64,000 nucleotides of DNA from Chlorobium ferrooxidans DSM 13031 (GCF_000168715.1 NZ_AASE01000006.1:62001-126000), one strand, 5' to 3'. Positions 1 through 9,994 are shown, counted from the first letter of the stretch. A program made the numbers and translations. Notes: generated from the letters alone by a model not told the origin.

Positions 1-796
1 GCGAAAGATACTCTCTGAAATGCCTGACACCCCCGGCAGTCTTGCCATTGCCATCAGCGAGGCAATCGAACAGGCTGTGGAGCGTGACGATACCCGCTAT
101 GCTCTCGGCAGCGTGCTGAACCATGTCATGCTGCACCAGACCATTATCGGCCTTGAAGCACGCAAACAGCTTGAGAAGGTGAACCTCTACCCGGATATCG
201 TCATCGGATGTGCCGGAGGTGGATCAAATTTTGCCGGTATCAGCTTCCCCTTTATCTGCGACAAGATCCATGGAAAAGAGGTCCAGATCATTGCTACAGA
301 ACCGGAAGCATGCCCTACACTCACCAGAGGGCCCTATATCTATGACTCGGGTGATGTCGCAAAAATGACCCCGTTACTACCCATGCACAGCCTTGGCCAC
401 GGGTTTATTCCTCCTGCCATTCATGCCGGCGGATTGCGATACCATGGCATGGCCCCGCTGGTCAGCCATGTCAAACAGCTCGGACTGATCGATGCCACAT
501 CAATCGGCCAGACGGAGTGTTATGAGGCCGCACTGCTCTTCGCCCATACCGAAGGGTTCATCCCTGCACCGGAAACATCACATGCCATCGCGCAGACCAT
601 ACGCGAAGCCAAAAAGGCAAAAGAGGAGGGTAAAGAGAAGGTGATTCTTATGAACTGGTCCGGCCACGGTCTGATGGACCTCCAGGGATATGAGGCTTTC
701 CTCTCCGGCAAACTCAGCGACTATCCCCTGCCTGAAGAGCTTCTTCAACGCTCTCTTGCCGCGGTCAAAGACCACCCGGCAGCACCGCAGATGTAG
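1..796 (+). CDS. Tryptophan synthase beta-like protein (TrpB2 type), 5' end cut by window
   Basis: The frame is open from base 2 and the ATG at 20 is internal: residues upstream of it (RKILSEM) continue the conserved PLP-enzyme segment, so the gene starts before the window. The visible 264 residues match the C-terminal two thirds of the TrpB2 branch of tryptophan synthase beta chains, with the phosphate-binding glycine run [10 protein letters not shown] and the SGHG motif near the C-terminus. TrpB condenses indole with serine using PLP; TrpB2 proteins often occur beside a second ordinary TrpB and need not pair with TrpA. The gene ends in a strong bidirectional terminator shared with the convergent clpC. 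Family assignment is confident; the TrpB2 rather than TrpB1 placement is inferred from motif wording. Confidence 0.88.
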   Translation, partial: RKILSEMPDTPGSLAIAISEAIEQAVERDDTRYALGSVLNHVMLHQTIIGLEARKQLEKVNLYPDIVIGCAGGGSNFAGISFPFICDKIHGKEVQIIATEPEACPTLTRGPYIYDSGDVAKMTPLLPMHSLGHGFIPPAIHAGGLRYHGMAPLVSHVKQLGLIDATSIGQTECYEAALLFAHTEGFIPAPETSHAIAQTIREAKKAKEEGKEKVILMNWSGHGLMDLQGYEAFLSGKLSDYPLPEELLQRSLAAVKDHPAAPQM

Positions 797-800
797 CCAT

Positions 801-830
801 AAAAAAACCCCCGGGCCCCGGGGGTTTTTT
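801..830. terminator. Bidirectional rho-independent terminator
   Basis: A near-perfect palindrome with a run of A, a C/G stem and a run of T sits between the convergent trpB2-like gene and clpC. It can terminate transcription on either strand. Confidence 0.9.
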
Positions 831-860
831 CATGCATGACAATCAAGCTATTTTTGCTTC

Positions 861-3398
861 TCAGGCCTCTTTTTCACGCTTTGCTTTTTTTGCAGGTGCC
901 GCGCCATCAAGAAACCGCAGTTCATTCTCCTTCTCGTCAAACGAGATCCTGATGGTACTGCCCTCCGTAAACCGCCCTTTAAGCATCTCCTCGGCAAGCG
1001 GGTCTTCAACATATTTCTGCAGCGCCCGTTTGAGCGGCCGGGCACCATACTTCTGGTCATAACCCTTGTCAACAAGAAACTCCTTGGCTTTCTCATCAAT
1101 CTCCACCTCGATACCCATCTCGCGAATCCGCTTGAAGAGCTTGCCGGCAGTGATATCGATGATCTTGAAGATATGCTGCTTTTCGAGCGGGTGAAAAACG
1201 ACAATATCATCAATACGGTTCAGAAACTCGGGATTGAAGACCCGTTTGAGGGCGTCCTCAATGGTGGACTTCATCGCCTTGTAACTTCCTGTTGAATCAT
1301 CAGGTGCAGTAAAGCCCATACCTGCTCCGGCTCCAAAACTCTTGATATCCTTGGCTCCGATATTGGAGGTCATGATGATGATGGTATTGCGGAAATCCAC
1401 TTTCCGGCCAAGTCCGTCGGTCAGAACACCCTCATCGAGCACCTGAAGCAGGATGTTGAACACATCGGGATGCGCTTTCTCGATCTCATCAATGAGCACT
1501 ACAGAGTATGGCTTGCGACGAACCTTTTCAGTAAGCTGCCCCCCCTCTTCATAACCGACATATCCGGGAGGTGCACCAACAAGCCTGCTGACCGAGAACT
1601 TCTCCATGTACTCACTCATATCAGCCCTGATCATGGCATCCTCGGTATCGAAGATATAGCGGGTCAGTGCCTTGGCAAGCTCGGTCTTGCCGACACCGGT
1701 AGGACCGAGAAAAATAAAGGAGCCGATCGGACGGGAAGGATCTTTAAGTCCGGCACGGGTACGCTGAATGGCCTTGGTGATCTTTTTGATCGCCTCATCC
1801 TGCCCTATCACCTCTTTGGTAAGATCCGCCTCCATGGAGAGCAGTTTCTTGGACTCGGATTGAGCTACCCGATCCACAGGAATACCGGTCATCATAGCAA
1901 TAACGGAGGTGATATCAGCTTCGGTAACATCGTACACACTTTCTGAAGCCCTCTCCTCCCACTCCTGTTTGGCCCGGTCAAGCGACTCAAGCAGGTTCTT
2001 CTCCTTGTCGCGAAGCCGTGCGGCCTCCTCGAAGTTCTGCATCTTCACAACCTGATTTTTTTCGGTCTTGATCTCCTCAATGGATTTCTCAAGCTCAAGA
2101 ATCTCAACAGGAACGTGAATATTGCTCAGATGAACACGGGCTCCGGCCTCATCCATCACATCAATTGCCTTGTCAGGCAGAAAACGATCGGTGATATAGC
2201 GCTCGGAAAGCTTGACCGCCTTCTCAATCGCATCCCCCGAATAGTTTACATGGTGGTGTGACTCATATTTCGACTTGATGTTGTTGAGAATCTGGATGGT
2301 CTCATCAACAGAGGTCGGCTCAACCATGATCTTCTGAAACCTCCGGTCAAGCGCACCGTCTTTTTCGATATACTGCCGGTACTCGTCAAGCGTGGTTGCT
2401 CCGATACACTGCAATTCACCGCGGGCAAGAGCCGGCTTGAAAATATTGCTCGCATCAAGCGAACCCGAAGCACCGCCTGCACCGATAATGGTGTGCAGCT
2501 CATCAATAAAGAGAATCACATCGCGTGAACGCTCAAGTTCGTTCATGAGAGCCTTCATTCTCTCTTCAAACTGCCCTCTGTATTTCGTGCCGGCAACAAG
2601 CGCTGCAAGATCAAGCGCAACAACACGCTTGTCATAGAGAACCCTTGATACCTTGCGCTGCACAATCTTGAGGGCCAGGCCTTCGGCAATAGCCGTCTTG
2701 CCGACACCAGGCTCACCGATCAGCACAGGGTTGTTCTTTTTGCGACGGCTCAGAACCTGGGCAACACGCTCTATCTCCTTTTCACGGCCGATAATGGGAT
2801 CCAGCTTGTCATCAAGCGCGAGCCGGGTGATATCACGGCCGAAATTGTCGAGAACCGGGGTCTTCGTTCGCTCCCCTTTACGCTGTTCCGGCTTTTTTTG
2901 CTGACGTTCACCGCTTCCTGAAGAGAAGGCGCCCTCCATCGGCGGCTCATCCGAATCACCCGAACTGCTTGAGATATTCATAAGCTCATCCTTGACAAGA
3001 TCGTAGGTCACGCCAAACTGTTCAAGAATCTGGGCAGCAATGTTATCATCCCCTTTAAGAATGGAGAGAAGCAGATGCTCCGTGCCGATAATATTCGACT
3101 TGAAAATTTTGGCTTCAAGGTAGGTGATTTTAAGCACCTTCTCCGCCTGCTTGGTCAAAGGCACGTTCCCCATAAGGGTCGCCGGAACTTTCGGATGCGT
3201 ACTCTCCTCAATTTTCTGCTTGAGGCTGAAAAGATCTATCTTGAGATTCTTCAGTATTCTGGCTCCTATACCTTCTCCTTCGCGTATGAGACCAAGAAGA
3301 AGATGTTCGGTACCGATATAATCATGTCCTAACCGGAGGGCTTCCTCCCGGCTGAGACGGATAACATCCTGAACTCTATTTGAAAAATTTCCTTCCAT
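861..3398 (-). CDS. clpC: ATP-dependent Clp protease ATP-binding subunit ClpC
   Basis: AAA+ unfoldase of the HSP100 class that feeds substrates to the ClpP peptidase in the cytoplasm. In order: two Clp_N repeats (residues about 1-145), first AAA module with Walker A GEPGVGKT near residue 235, a UVR-type coiled segment near 445 ([13 protein letters not shown]), which marks ClpC rather than ClpB, and a second AAA module with GPTGVGKT near 570, then the C-terminal small domain. About 845 residues, normal for ClpC. I chose the start MEGNFSNRV because Clp_N alignments begin there. An in-frame ATG pair 15 codons upstream has a GGGAG just before it and is a real alternative. The 173-bp gap to the divergent gene at 3572 must hold both promoters. 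Confidence 0.95.
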   Translation of the reverse strand: MEGNFSNRVQDVIRLSREEALRLGHDYIGTEHLLLGLIREGEGIGARILKNLKIDLFSLKQKIEESTHPKVPATLMGNVPLTKQAEKVLKITYLEAKIFKSNIIGTEHLLLSILKGDDNIAAQILEQFGVTYDLVKDELMNISSSSGDSDEPPMEGAFSSGSGERQQKKPEQRKGERTKTPVLDNFGRDITRLALDDKLDPIIGREKEIERVAQVLSRRKKNNPVLIGEPGVGKTAIAEGLALKIVQRKVSRVLYDKRVVALDLAALVAGTKYRGQFEERMKALMNELERSRDVILFIDELHTIIGAGGASGSLDASNIFKPALARGELQCIGATTLDEYRQYIEKDGALDRRFQKIMVEPTSVDETIQILNNIKSKYESHHHVNYSGDAIEKAVKLSERYITDRFLPDKAIDVMDEAGARVHLSNIHVPVEILELEKSIEEIKTEKNQVVKMQNFEEAARLRDKEKNLLESLDRAKQEWEERASESVYDVTEADITSVIAMMTGIPVDRVAQSESKKLLSMEADLTKEVIGQDEAIKKITKAIQRTRAGLKDPSRPIGSFIFLGPTGVGKTELAKALTRYIFDTEDAMIRADMSEYMEKFSVSRLVGAPPGYVGYEEGGQLTEKVRRKPYSVVLIDEIEKAHPDVFNILLQVLDEGVLTDGLGRKVDFRNTIIIMTSNIGAKDIKSFGAGAGMGFTAPDDSTGSYKAMKSTIEDALKRVFNPEFLNRIDDIVVFHPLEKQHIFKIIDITAGKLFKRIREMGIEVEIDEKAKEFLVDKGYDQKYGARPLKRALQKYVEDPLAEEMLKGRFTEGSTIRISFDEKENELRFLDGAAPAKKAKREKEA

Positions 3399-3571
3399 TA
3401 TGTATGTATCGGTAAAATTATTATGGGTACCCTTTCTCATCATCTCCCTGCATGGAGAGGGTAAAAATCTGTGTATTAAATAATTATATAAAGATCGCGA
3501 GTTAAAACCAATTCCATAAAGAGAGAAAACTCTGACGGCCGGTAAAAGGTTCGCTCAATCCCTGACAAGCC

Positions 3572-4042
3572 ATGAATGTTCAATACATCCTTCTTGACGA
3601 CAGCAATCCGCAACACCGTGAACTTTCCATCTACCGGACCGGTACCATAAACCGGGTCCGCCTTGAGGATACATCCTACAAAGCCTACAGTTCATTGGAG
3701 ATCGGAGCACACGACTATGCGGCTTTTTTTCACTACACTGCTGCCGAAGCGCTGAACGCTCTTCCCTTCTTTTCGGAAAGCGGAAACGGGCTTGACAGTT
3801 GGGATGAATCCTTTCTGCACAACAGCAGCCTGAACGAAATGAAGCGGATAATCGGGGAGTGCAGAGCAGAAATCAACCCCGAAAAAAATGAAACGATCCT
3901 GCTCGGATGGCAGGATCAGCCCATAGGGGTAGCCTATATGCGGAATATTGACGCCGCGAAATTTATTGCCTTTCTCGACACCCTCATACAGTTTGTCGAA
4001 GAGACAGAAGCCGAAGGGCGCGATCTTGAATTCATCCTGTGA
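3572..4042 (+). CDS. Hypothetical protein, 156 aa
   Basis: I do not recognise this family. The product is acidic and soluble, without a signal peptide or membrane segment. It starts MNVQYILLDDSN and ends in an acidic helix with FVEETEAEGRDLEF. It stands alone, divergent from clpC. Codon use looks like that of the backbone genes, which argues for a real, resident gene. No motif allows a function to be proposed. Confidence 0.65.
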   Translation: MNVQYILLDDSNPQHRELSIYRTGTINRVRLEDTSYKAYSSLEIGAHDYAAFFHYTAAEALNALPFFSESGNGLDSWDESFLHNSSLNEMKRIIGECRAEINPEKNETILLGWQDQPIGVAYMRNIDAAKFIAFLDTLIQFVEETEAEGRDLEFIL

Positions 4043-4104
4043 ATTCAGGGACTTAAAGGACTACAGGGACAACACGGACAACATCTCAAAATTATAGCTC
4101 CTGA

Positions 4105-4244
4105 TCAGCCAAGCAATCGGTCATAATCAGCATGACTCCCGATCCAAAACCATTGAACACCTTCAGGAACCGGAATACCTAACGCTCTGAATTGCTTGCC
4201 GATGCGAACACTTCGATAGAGACCGTTTTTTACTTTCTTGAAAT
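4105..4244 (-). pseudogene. Remnant of a RelE/HigB-like toxin, C-terminal half only
   Basis: Downstream of the antitoxin at 4230, one frame reads FKKVKNGLYRSVRIG, then RALGIPVPEG, then WFWIGSHADYDRLLG and stop. This is the typical C-terminal half of small RelE-fold toxins (conserved WFWIGSHxxYD end). The N-terminal 40 or so residues are missing, and the remnant begins inside the last codons of the antitoxin. A deletion therefore appears to have fused the antitoxin end to the middle of the toxin gene. No start codon is available, so the toxin is presumably dead. Confidence 0.75.
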
Positions 4245-4427
4245 ACCCGCATTGTACTCAGCCAGGGCTTCGGCAGCAAAAGCGTCAAGCTTTCCCGCCT
4301 GAGCATCCTGTTCAATCTGGCGATCCCATTCGTTGGCATCCCATTCGAGGAACCACTCGCGAAACTCCTGCCGTTCAGTGGGCGTAAGTTGTTTGATTTG
4401 CTTTTCCAGATATTGGATTGATGTCAT
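4230..4427 (-). CDS. Antitoxin-like protein of a broken toxin-antitoxin pair
   Basis: A 65-residue protein starting MTSIQYLEKQIKQL, rich in Glu and Gln with a central tryptophan-containing helix (REWFLEWDANEWD). It resembles the small antitoxins that precede RelE/HigB-like toxins of the WFWIGSHxxYD type. Its ORF is complete, but the toxin gene that follows has lost its 5' half. The function would be neutralising the toxin and repressing its own promoter. With the toxin gone it may be a fossil or may protect against related toxins. The assignment rests on context plus general composition. Confidence 0.6.
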   Translation of the reverse strand: MTSIQYLEKQIKQLTPTERQEFREWFLEWDANEWDRQIEQDAQAGKLDAFAAEALAEYNAGISRK

Positions 4428-4624
4428 GAGAACACCTGCCTTTACTCTCTCTTATGTATCACAAAGGATATTGATGGTTTTGAGTTCTTTTTTCCCTGGG
4501 CAACAAGAAATAAGAACGACGGCACCTGAACGGTGCATCAAACCATCACAGCAAGTAAAATAAGCAATAACAGAATTTTTTTCCGCAATTTTTCACTGCA
4601 CGTTCACAATCTGCATTGTGCTGT

Positions 4625-5440
4625 TTATACCGGCAGATCCGGATGCATAAAGGTGTATTGCAGTGCATTCACCAGCTTGTCACTGTTGACCAGCTTGAAT
4701 GGGGCCGGTTCATCAGAAGCCCCGACTGGAGGCAGTGTAATTCCCGAAACAGCCGCCGCTTTGCTGTAGTACTCCTTTCTTGAAGGATGAACCGGAGAGC
4801 AGGCGTTGAACACCTCTCCCCACTGCTGCAGACGGATGATCTCCGAGATGATCTTCACGCAATCGTCCTGATGAATGAGGTTCATCGGCTGATCGGGATT
4901 CGAAATCTCTTTCATGCCGCCAAGATACTTTTCCGGACTGCGGTCGTAGCCGACAAGACCGCCAAAACGAACAACCGTGGTCTGAAACCCCCTCTCCTGC
5001 ATCAGCATCTCCTCAACAAGAAGCAAAGCCTCTCCGGCAAGGCTCTCCGGAGTTCCGGCATCCTCTTCGGTAACCTCCCGGTTGAGCGAAGCATAGACGG
5101 AGGTGGAACTGACAAAGAGCACCGAGCGAACCTGCGACTGGCCGAGCGCGTCTATCAGTGAGGAAAACTGCGCGATATGATACTCAATAATATCATCACG
5201 ACGCTCGGGCGGAATGTTGATGACGAGAATATCACTCTGCAGAAAATCGGCAATCTCCTCACCATTCACCTCCCGGTCAACCTCCACGAGATAGGGTTCG
5301 ATGCCTGCATCGCGAAGCTGTTCAAGGTTCTCCTCTCTTCTGGTTGACCCCTTGACGGCGTAGCCCTCCTTGATAAGCGCTTTGGCAAGCGGCAGCCCGA
5401 GCCAGCCGCACCCGAGTATGGTAATGGTTTCCTTTTGCAT
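4625..5440 (-). CDS. NAD(P)-binding SDR-family dehydrogenase/epimerase (YeeZ-like)
   Basis: A 271-residue extended short-chain dehydrogenase. The N-terminus carries the dinucleotide-binding motif GCGWLGLPLA, followed by TRR near residue 35, which often contacts the NADP phosphate. The middle has the SSTSVYA segment of extended SDR enzymes, and RFGGLVGYDR follows. The usual catalytic YxxxK is not obvious, as in the YeeZ-like atypical SDRs. The substrate is unknown, and the protein is probably cytoplasmic. It is followed upstream on the same strand by a broken cytochrome gene with its own ribosome site, so operon linkage is uncertain. Confidence 0.8.
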   Translation of the reverse strand: MQKETITILGCGWLGLPLAKALIKEGYAVKGSTRREENLEQLRDAGIEPYLVEVDREVNGEEIADFLQSDILVINIPPERRDDIIEYHIAQFSSLIDALGQSQVRSVLFVSSTSVYASLNREVTEEDAGTPESLAGEALLLVEEMLMQERGFQTTVVRFGGLVGYDRSPEKYLGGMKEISNPDQPMNLIHQDDCVKIISEIIRLQQWGEVFNACSPVHPSRKEYYSKAAAVSGITLPPVGASDEPAPFKLVNSDKLVNALQYTFMHPDLPV

Positions 5441-5455
5441 GGCACTGTTTTGCGG

Positions 5456-5775
5456 TTACTGTTTCAATGACCTAATGTACAGGATCAGGGAGTGCATAGC
5501 AACTGAATTCACATCAAGTTTTGTGCCCTGCAGCGGGCCGGCAATACAGGTGTTGATCTGCCCGGAAAGATTGGGGTGTTTCCAGCCCTTTTCGAGCCCC
5601 GACCCTTTCGGATGGCAGGAGTACAGCTTTTACCGGAAGTTGCACCCGCAAGCGTAACGGAATTGAACAACTCCCTTCCTTTTTCAACAGAAGGCCTTTC
5701 GGCGGCAAGAACTCCACAGGAAAACGCGGAAACACTCAACATGCCGGCCAGTGCAGATGCTATAACACGCTTCAT
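5456..5775 (-). pseudogene. Small c-type cytochrome with a frameshift inside the CxxCH haem motif
   Basis: The start at 5775 has a strong GGAGG ribosome site and encodes a clear signal peptide (MKRVIASALAGM through VLAA), then ERPSVEKGRELFNSVTLAG. At GKSCT the reading frame breaks. Shifting one base gives CHPKGSGLEKGWKHPNL, then TCIAGPLQG and LYIRSLKQ before the stop at 5456. Together this is a complete monohaem periplasmic cytochrome c of about 106 residues of the type common in green sulfur bacteria. The one missing base lies between the two cysteines of CxxCH, so the unshifted frame has no haem site and ends in unrelated sequence. It is either a genuine frameshift or a sequencing error. 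Confidence 0.78.
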
Positions 5776-5884
5776 CACTCTCCTCCCTGGGTTAAAACTC
5801 CATTGCATTATTATAAACTGAAACCTCACGCTACACCAAGCAGAAAAAGGTGCTGAAAGTTTGCATGAATGCACAAAAAGTGCA

Positions 5885-6106
5885 CTAAAGCTTTTCACCC
5901 GCATTCGCTTTCTCTGTCAGCCGGTCAAGACAGTTGCTGCAGACGCATCTCTCGTATCGTTCAGCAAGATACTCCCGCACTTCAGCCGGAACCTTCCTTG
6001 TACTGCACCAGCAGGTGGAGGCTCGTGCACAGGTAAAAGCGTTACCGCACATCGGGCAGGTTACCACTTCCGGGGTGCCGCTCTCATGTTCGATTGCATG
6101 GGACAT
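5885..6106 (-). CDS. Cysteine-rich CWC family protein
   Basis: A 73-residue protein with seven cysteines in the pattern CPMCGNAFTC, TCWCS, then CVCSNCL, which matches the cysteine-rich CWC family (PF14375). The paired CxxC knuckles suggest a bound zinc; the family has no established function. It lies between glpK and the broken cytochrome gene on the same strand, with short spacers. Length and all family cysteines are present, so it looks intact. Confidence 0.8.
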   Translation of the reverse strand: MSHAIEHESGTPEVVTCPMCGNAFTCARASTCWCSTRKVPAEVREYLAERYERCVCSNCLDRLTEKANAGEKL

Positions 6107-6150
6107 GTCTGGTAGACGTTAAAGTTTAAATCGCCAATATTCCTGAACCT

Positions 6151-7602
6151 CTACAGCGTCAGAGTCTGACGCACTGCTCTCTGCCACCCGCTGAGAAGCT
6201 GACATCTCTCTTGAGGTGCCATATCCGGCACATAGGTACGTGCAGCCTGATGCAGCTTCACCAGCTCATCGCCTGAACGCCACACTCCGCTCTGCAAGCC
6301 TGCCAGGTATGCCGCCCCGAGTGAAGTTGATTCAGCATTTGCCGGAACAAGAATCGGCACATCGAGAAGATCTGCCTGAAACTGCATCAGAAAGCCATTG
6401 CTCACCGCCCCGCCATCAACCATCAACGCCTCCGGAGAAAACCCGCTATCGGCTACCATGGCCCTGAACACATCATATGATTGATAGGCAATCGATTCAA
6501 GAGCCGCACGGACAATATGGTTCCTGTTGGAGCCTCTTGTCAGCCCCGCAATTGTTCCCCGCGCCTCCATCTGCCAGTGCGGTGCGCCAAGACCGACAAA
6601 TGCAGGGACAATATAGACTCCGCCATTATCCCCGGCATCCCTTGCCATGGCTTCGGACTCCCCGGCATCCCGAAGCAGTTGCAACTCATCCCGCAGCCAC
6701 TGAATCACTGCACCGCCAATAAAAACCGATCCTTCGAGAGCATAACAGGGCTTTCCATCAGCTCCAAGCACGAGGGTTGTCAAAAGACCGTGCTCTGACC
6801 TGATAAAGGTATCACCCGTGTTCATAACCATAAAACAGCCGGTACCATAGGTGTTTTTAATGGAACCGGGCTGAAAGCAGCACTGACCGAAAAGGGCTGC
6901 CTGCTGGTCACCGGCTACTGCGGCAATCGCAATATCATTGAGTTCCTCAAGGGCGGTCACCCTGCCGAAATCATCCATGGAGTTCTTTACCTCCGGCAGA
7001 AGTGAGTGAGGAATACCAAACAGATCAAGCAGCTCCGTGTCCCACTGCTTTTTCCGAATATTGTAAAGCAGTGTTCGGGAGGCATTGGTGAAATCAGTTG
7101 CATGCACCCTGCCGCCGGTAAGCTTCCAGAGCAGCCATGTATCGACGGTTCCGAAAAGCAGAGTGTCAAGGTCGGAATGCGGGCAGTGATCAAGAATCCA
7201 GCGAATTTTGGTTGCACTGAAATAGGCATCAAGCGGCAAGCCGGTTTTGGCGGTAATCATCTCCCGCTCAGCCTCATAATTCCGGCACAGCTCGCTTGTC
7301 CTGCGGCACTGCCAGACAATGGCGTTATAGACCGGCCGGCCGGTTACCCTGTCCCATACAATGGTAGTTTCACGCTGATTGGTTATACCGATGGCCGTAA
7401 CGGGAACATCACTACCGGCTTTCAGCTCCCGCACACCGCTGACCACACTCTGCCAGATCTCCTCCGGATCATGCTCCACCCACCCTTCATGGGGGTAGAT
7501 CTGACTGAACTCCCGATAGGCTCTGGCAACCGGCTCACCTTCATGATTATAGAGAATACAGGTGGTTCCTGTGGTTCCCTGGTCAATTGCAAGAATGGCC
7601 AT
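6151..7602 (-). CDS. glpK: Glycerol kinase
   Basis: FGGY-family sugar kinase that phosphorylates glycerol to sn-glycerol 3-phosphate in the cytoplasm. The N-terminal phosphate-1 loop DQGTTGTTC, the glycerol-contacting NQRETT and WQCRRT segments, the GDQQAALFGQ segment and the C-terminal MVDGGAVSNGF adenosine motif are all present. At 483 residues it is slightly shorter than the usual near-500. It is followed closely upstream by a DUF2141 gene on the same strand. No glycerol facilitator or glpD lies nearby in this window. Confidence 0.95.
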   Translation of the reverse strand: MAILAIDQGTTGTTCILYNHEGEPVARAYREFSQIYPHEGWVEHDPEEIWQSVVSGVRELKAGSDVPVTAIGITNQRETTIVWDRVTGRPVYNAIVWQCRRTSELCRNYEAEREMITAKTGLPLDAYFSATKIRWILDHCPHSDLDTLLFGTVDTWLLWKLTGGRVHATDFTNASRTLLYNIRKKQWDTELLDLFGIPHSLLPEVKNSMDDFGRVTALEELNDIAIAAVAGDQQAALFGQCCFQPGSIKNTYGTGCFMVMNTGDTFIRSEHGLLTTLVLGADGKPCYALEGSVFIGGAVIQWLRDELQLLRDAGESEAMARDAGDNGGVYIVPAFVGLGAPHWQMEARGTIAGLTRGSNRNHIVRAALESIAYQSYDVFRAMVADSGFSPEALMVDGGAVSNGFLMQFQADLLDVPILVPANAESTSLGAAYLAGLQSGVWRSGDELVKLHQAARTYVPDMAPQERCQLLSGWQRAVRQTLTL

Positions 7603-7646
7603 ACTCTTCTTCTAATATCAAGTTGCCAGTTTAGGAGCAACTCTGT

Positions 7647-8111
7647 TTACAAATATTTCAGGTCAATGTTGAGTACAACCTCCCGGCTGTCGAGCGTAAA
7701 CTTCGCATCGTTAAAGGAGGGCGGGCCGAAACGGCTTTTCGGATTATTCGAGCACCCGACACCCTCTTTGGGTATGCTGATAAGAAAGACCGAATCCACT
7801 TTGCCGTTACTGTTTTCATCGTGAAAAACGCTGAGGGCATAGCTTCCATAAGGAACGTTCTCGAAAACCACTTCACCATTCGGGTCGTTTGCCTGCAGGC
7901 TCTTTTTGGCAAACGCTTTGGCTGATTTCACAGGAAACCCCTCTTTTTTATTGAAGAGCGAGACAATCAGCTCGCCTTTGGTGTTGCGGATTTTGCTGAA
8001 GCGTGCTTTAATGGAACCGGCAGGCAGAGCAGCATCAACCGCACTCTCCCCGGCAAATGCCGACATGGAAAAGGTTGTCAAAAAGAAAAAGAGCATGAAA
8101 TATTTTGTCAT
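7647..8111 (-). CDS. DUF2141 exported protein
   Basis: A 154-residue protein with a clean signal peptide (MTKYFMLFFFLTTFSMSAFA). The mature part shows the DUF2141 (PF09912) pattern: GELIVSLFNKKEGFP, YGSYALSVFHDENSNGKVD, and a tail RFGPPSFNDAKFTL. The fold is an immunoglobulin-like sandwich predicted for the periplasm; no activity is established for the family. It sits 44 bp upstream of glpK on the same strand and could share its transcript. Confidence 0.85.
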   Translation of the reverse strand: MTKYFMLFFFLTTFSMSAFAGESAVDAALPAGSIKARFSKIRNTKGELIVSLFNKKEGFPVKSAKAFAKKSLQANDPNGEVVFENVPYGSYALSVFHDENSNGKVDSVFLISIPKEGVGCSNNPKSRFGPPSFNDAKFTLDSREVVLNIDLKYL

Positions 8112-8288
8112 CGGGCTGCTTTATATGGTTGCTGAAATAATGGGTCTGCCTTCGGTAGCATCTTCCTGATAAAATACCGATTCATCACCAATACTCATCG
8201 TACTCTACGAAAAACCGTTTTCTTCCAATAATTTTTCAGGATCATTTATTTACCTTGAAAAGGGACTTCTCAAGGCAACAAACTATCG

Positions 8289-9086
8289 ATGGCCAACTTT
8301 TCCGACATTGCATTCAAATACCGCCAGACATCCCTTGTACAGGCCTCGGCAGGCGGGCGATTGATGGAGCTGCTCGAAATTCCCGGCAATGCCGATATCC
8401 TCGATGTCGGCTGCGGCACCGGCAATCTGACTGCGGAACTCTCAAAACAAACCACGGGAACCGTAACCGGAATCGACCCCTCCGAAGGGATGATCCGCGA
8501 AGCCTCAAAGGTATATGCTGACCCAAGGATCAGCTTTAAGGTGATGAGCGCTACTGAGATCAACTTCCGAAAGGAGTTTGATCTCATCTTCTGCAACTCG
8601 GTATTTCAGTGGTTCAGAACGCCCGACCTTTTCCTCGAAAATGCGTTTTCAGCTTTGCGCCCGAATGGCAGAATCGGCATACAGGCTCCTGCAAAGAAAA
8701 ACTACTGTCCGCTCTTCCTCAAGGCAATCGGTGAGTGCTGTACAAACCCTGAAATCGCAAAAGTGTTTTCAGCATTCCGCCCACCCTGGTTCATGCTTGA
8801 ATCAGGAGAGGAGTACTCGGCCCTTTTCCGTAAAGCAGGTTTCAGGGTAACACAGTGCTCCCTTGAAGAGAGCCGCAACCGCTATACGCCCGAAAAGGTC
8901 TTTGATGTCTTCAGCTCCGGCGCAAAGGCAAGCTACCTCAACCCTGCATACTATAACACTCCGCTGCCTGAATGGTTTAAAGATGCCTTTCTGAATGGTC
9001 TCAGGGACTCCTTTGAGCGGCAGGTTGAGCCTGACGGTCTGATCGACCTGCTTTTTTACCGGATATTTCTCATCGCCGAAAAATAA
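8289..9086 (+). CDS. Class I SAM-dependent methyltransferase (BioC/Tam-like)
   Basis: A 265-residue Rossmann-fold methyltransferase. Motif I is DVGCGTGNLT, followed by the acidic GIDPSEGM, the post-motif FDLIFCNSVFQWF and the LRPNGRIGIQAPA strand. The QWF/CNSVFQW wording is close to BioC (malonyl-ACP methyl ester formation in biotin synthesis) and trans-aconitate methyltransferases. The substrate cannot be set from sequence alone, and no other biotin genes are nearby. It is a single gene facing a convergent hypothetical gene. Confidence 0.82.
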   Translation: MANFSDIAFKYRQTSLVQASAGGRLMELLEIPGNADILDVGCGTGNLTAELSKQTTGTVTGIDPSEGMIREASKVYADPRISFKVMSATEINFRKEFDLIFCNSVFQWFRTPDLFLENAFSALRPNGRIGIQAPAKKNYCPLFLKAIGECCTNPEIAKVFSAFRPPWFMLESGEEYSALFRKAGFRVTQCSLEESRNRYTPEKVFDVFSSGAKASYLNPAYYNTPLPEWFKDAFLNGLRDSFERQVEPDGLIDLLFYRIFLIAEK

Positions 9087-9108
9087 AACCGGCGCTCACG
9101 CCAAAGTC

Positions 9109-9831
9109 TCACCGCTCCCTGCCGTTCACCCTGTAATCATGAATATCGAGGTGAATGAGTACCGGTCCGCCGAGAGGCATCCCGTTCGGCCCCGTCGGGG
9201 TTACCCGTCTGACTGAAGGATAGAGAATACCTGCACTGTTTTTTGCATGATGGAGCACAACATTGGATGCAGCGGCAAGCGGGCTGATGATCTGGGCGGT
9301 ATAGTCGTGCTGAATCAGAAGGCCTGTCTTGCGATCAAACCTGAAGCGCTGCACCCGGCTGTGGGTGGGAATCTTGTCAGGAAAGCGAGCCTCCAGCAAG
9401 CCCGGCTCAACCTCCCGCCAGTTGATATCTTCCCGCATCAGCAGCGCCGGCAGGGTAAAGTAATTCCATGAAGCGTAGTTGGCGAAATAGCTCATATCAA
9501 GGTCATCCCAATAAAAGAGCCTCCGACCGACTTTGAAATAGTCCCGCGCTTTTCTCCGCTCTACAATGACCTCTCCATCTTCATTTTCAAGCCGGACATC
9601 CGGACCGTCAAGAACACCCGTGATCGCGGGGTCAAGACCAATCGGGATCAAGGTGGAGTAGGGCCGGTGAACGTCAAGCACCATTCTGGCATGATTGAAA
9701 AAAGGCCGCCGTTTCAGTATAAAGGCAAGCCCTTTGGCACTAACCTCAACCTCCAGTGTTCCGGCATTCTGCCAGAACTCGCGCCCGCCATAAGCGGCAA
9801 CTGCCTTTTCAGCTGTGTCGGAAAGGGTCAT
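9109..9831 (-). CDS. Conserved hypothetical protein, 240 aa
   Basis: I do not assign this to a named family. It starts MTLSDTAEKAVAAYGGREFW. Alternating strands rich in Asp, Arg and Tyr, with repeated phrases such as RLFYWDDLDMSYFANYASWNYF and QHDYTAQ, suggest a large beta-barrel or lipocalin-like fold similar to periplasmic LolA-like lipid carriers. No signal peptide is visible, which argues against export. Convergent with the methyltransferase and separated by 22 bp. Codon use matches the backbone. Confidence 0.6.
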   Translation of the reverse strand: MTLSDTAEKAVAAYGGREFWQNAGTLEVEVSAKGLAFILKRRPFFNHARMVLDVHRPYSTLIPIGLDPAITGVLDGPDVRLENEDGEVIVERRKARDYFKVGRRLFYWDDLDMSYFANYASWNYFTLPALLMREDINWREVEPGLLEARFPDKIPTHSRVQRFRFDRKTGLLIQHDYTAQIISPLAAASNVVLHHAKNSAGILYPSVRRVTPTGPNGMPLGGPVLIHLDIHDYRVNGRER

Positions 9832-9928
9832 ATGGGAAAGAGTTGGGTTTCTGAAAACTTTTCAGATTGCGGTAACCACCGTGTATTGGAAGGAGAGGTT
9901 CGCTGTTCATGACCACGTGGCAAACGGA

Positions 9929-9994
9929 TTACATGAGAAACATGTATCGACATTTTCCGCAAACGATTCATGTAATATAACTGTAGCGCAGTTA
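9929..9994. repeat. Two short inverted repeats upstream of a hypothetical gene
   Basis: TTACATGA at 9929-9936 is mirrored by TCATGTAA at 9968-9975, and TAACTG at 9978 is mirrored by CAGTTA at 9989. They lie in the 180-bp gap between two minus-strand genes. They could be an operator or a weak terminator for the gene at 9109; nothing decides it. Confidence 0.4.
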
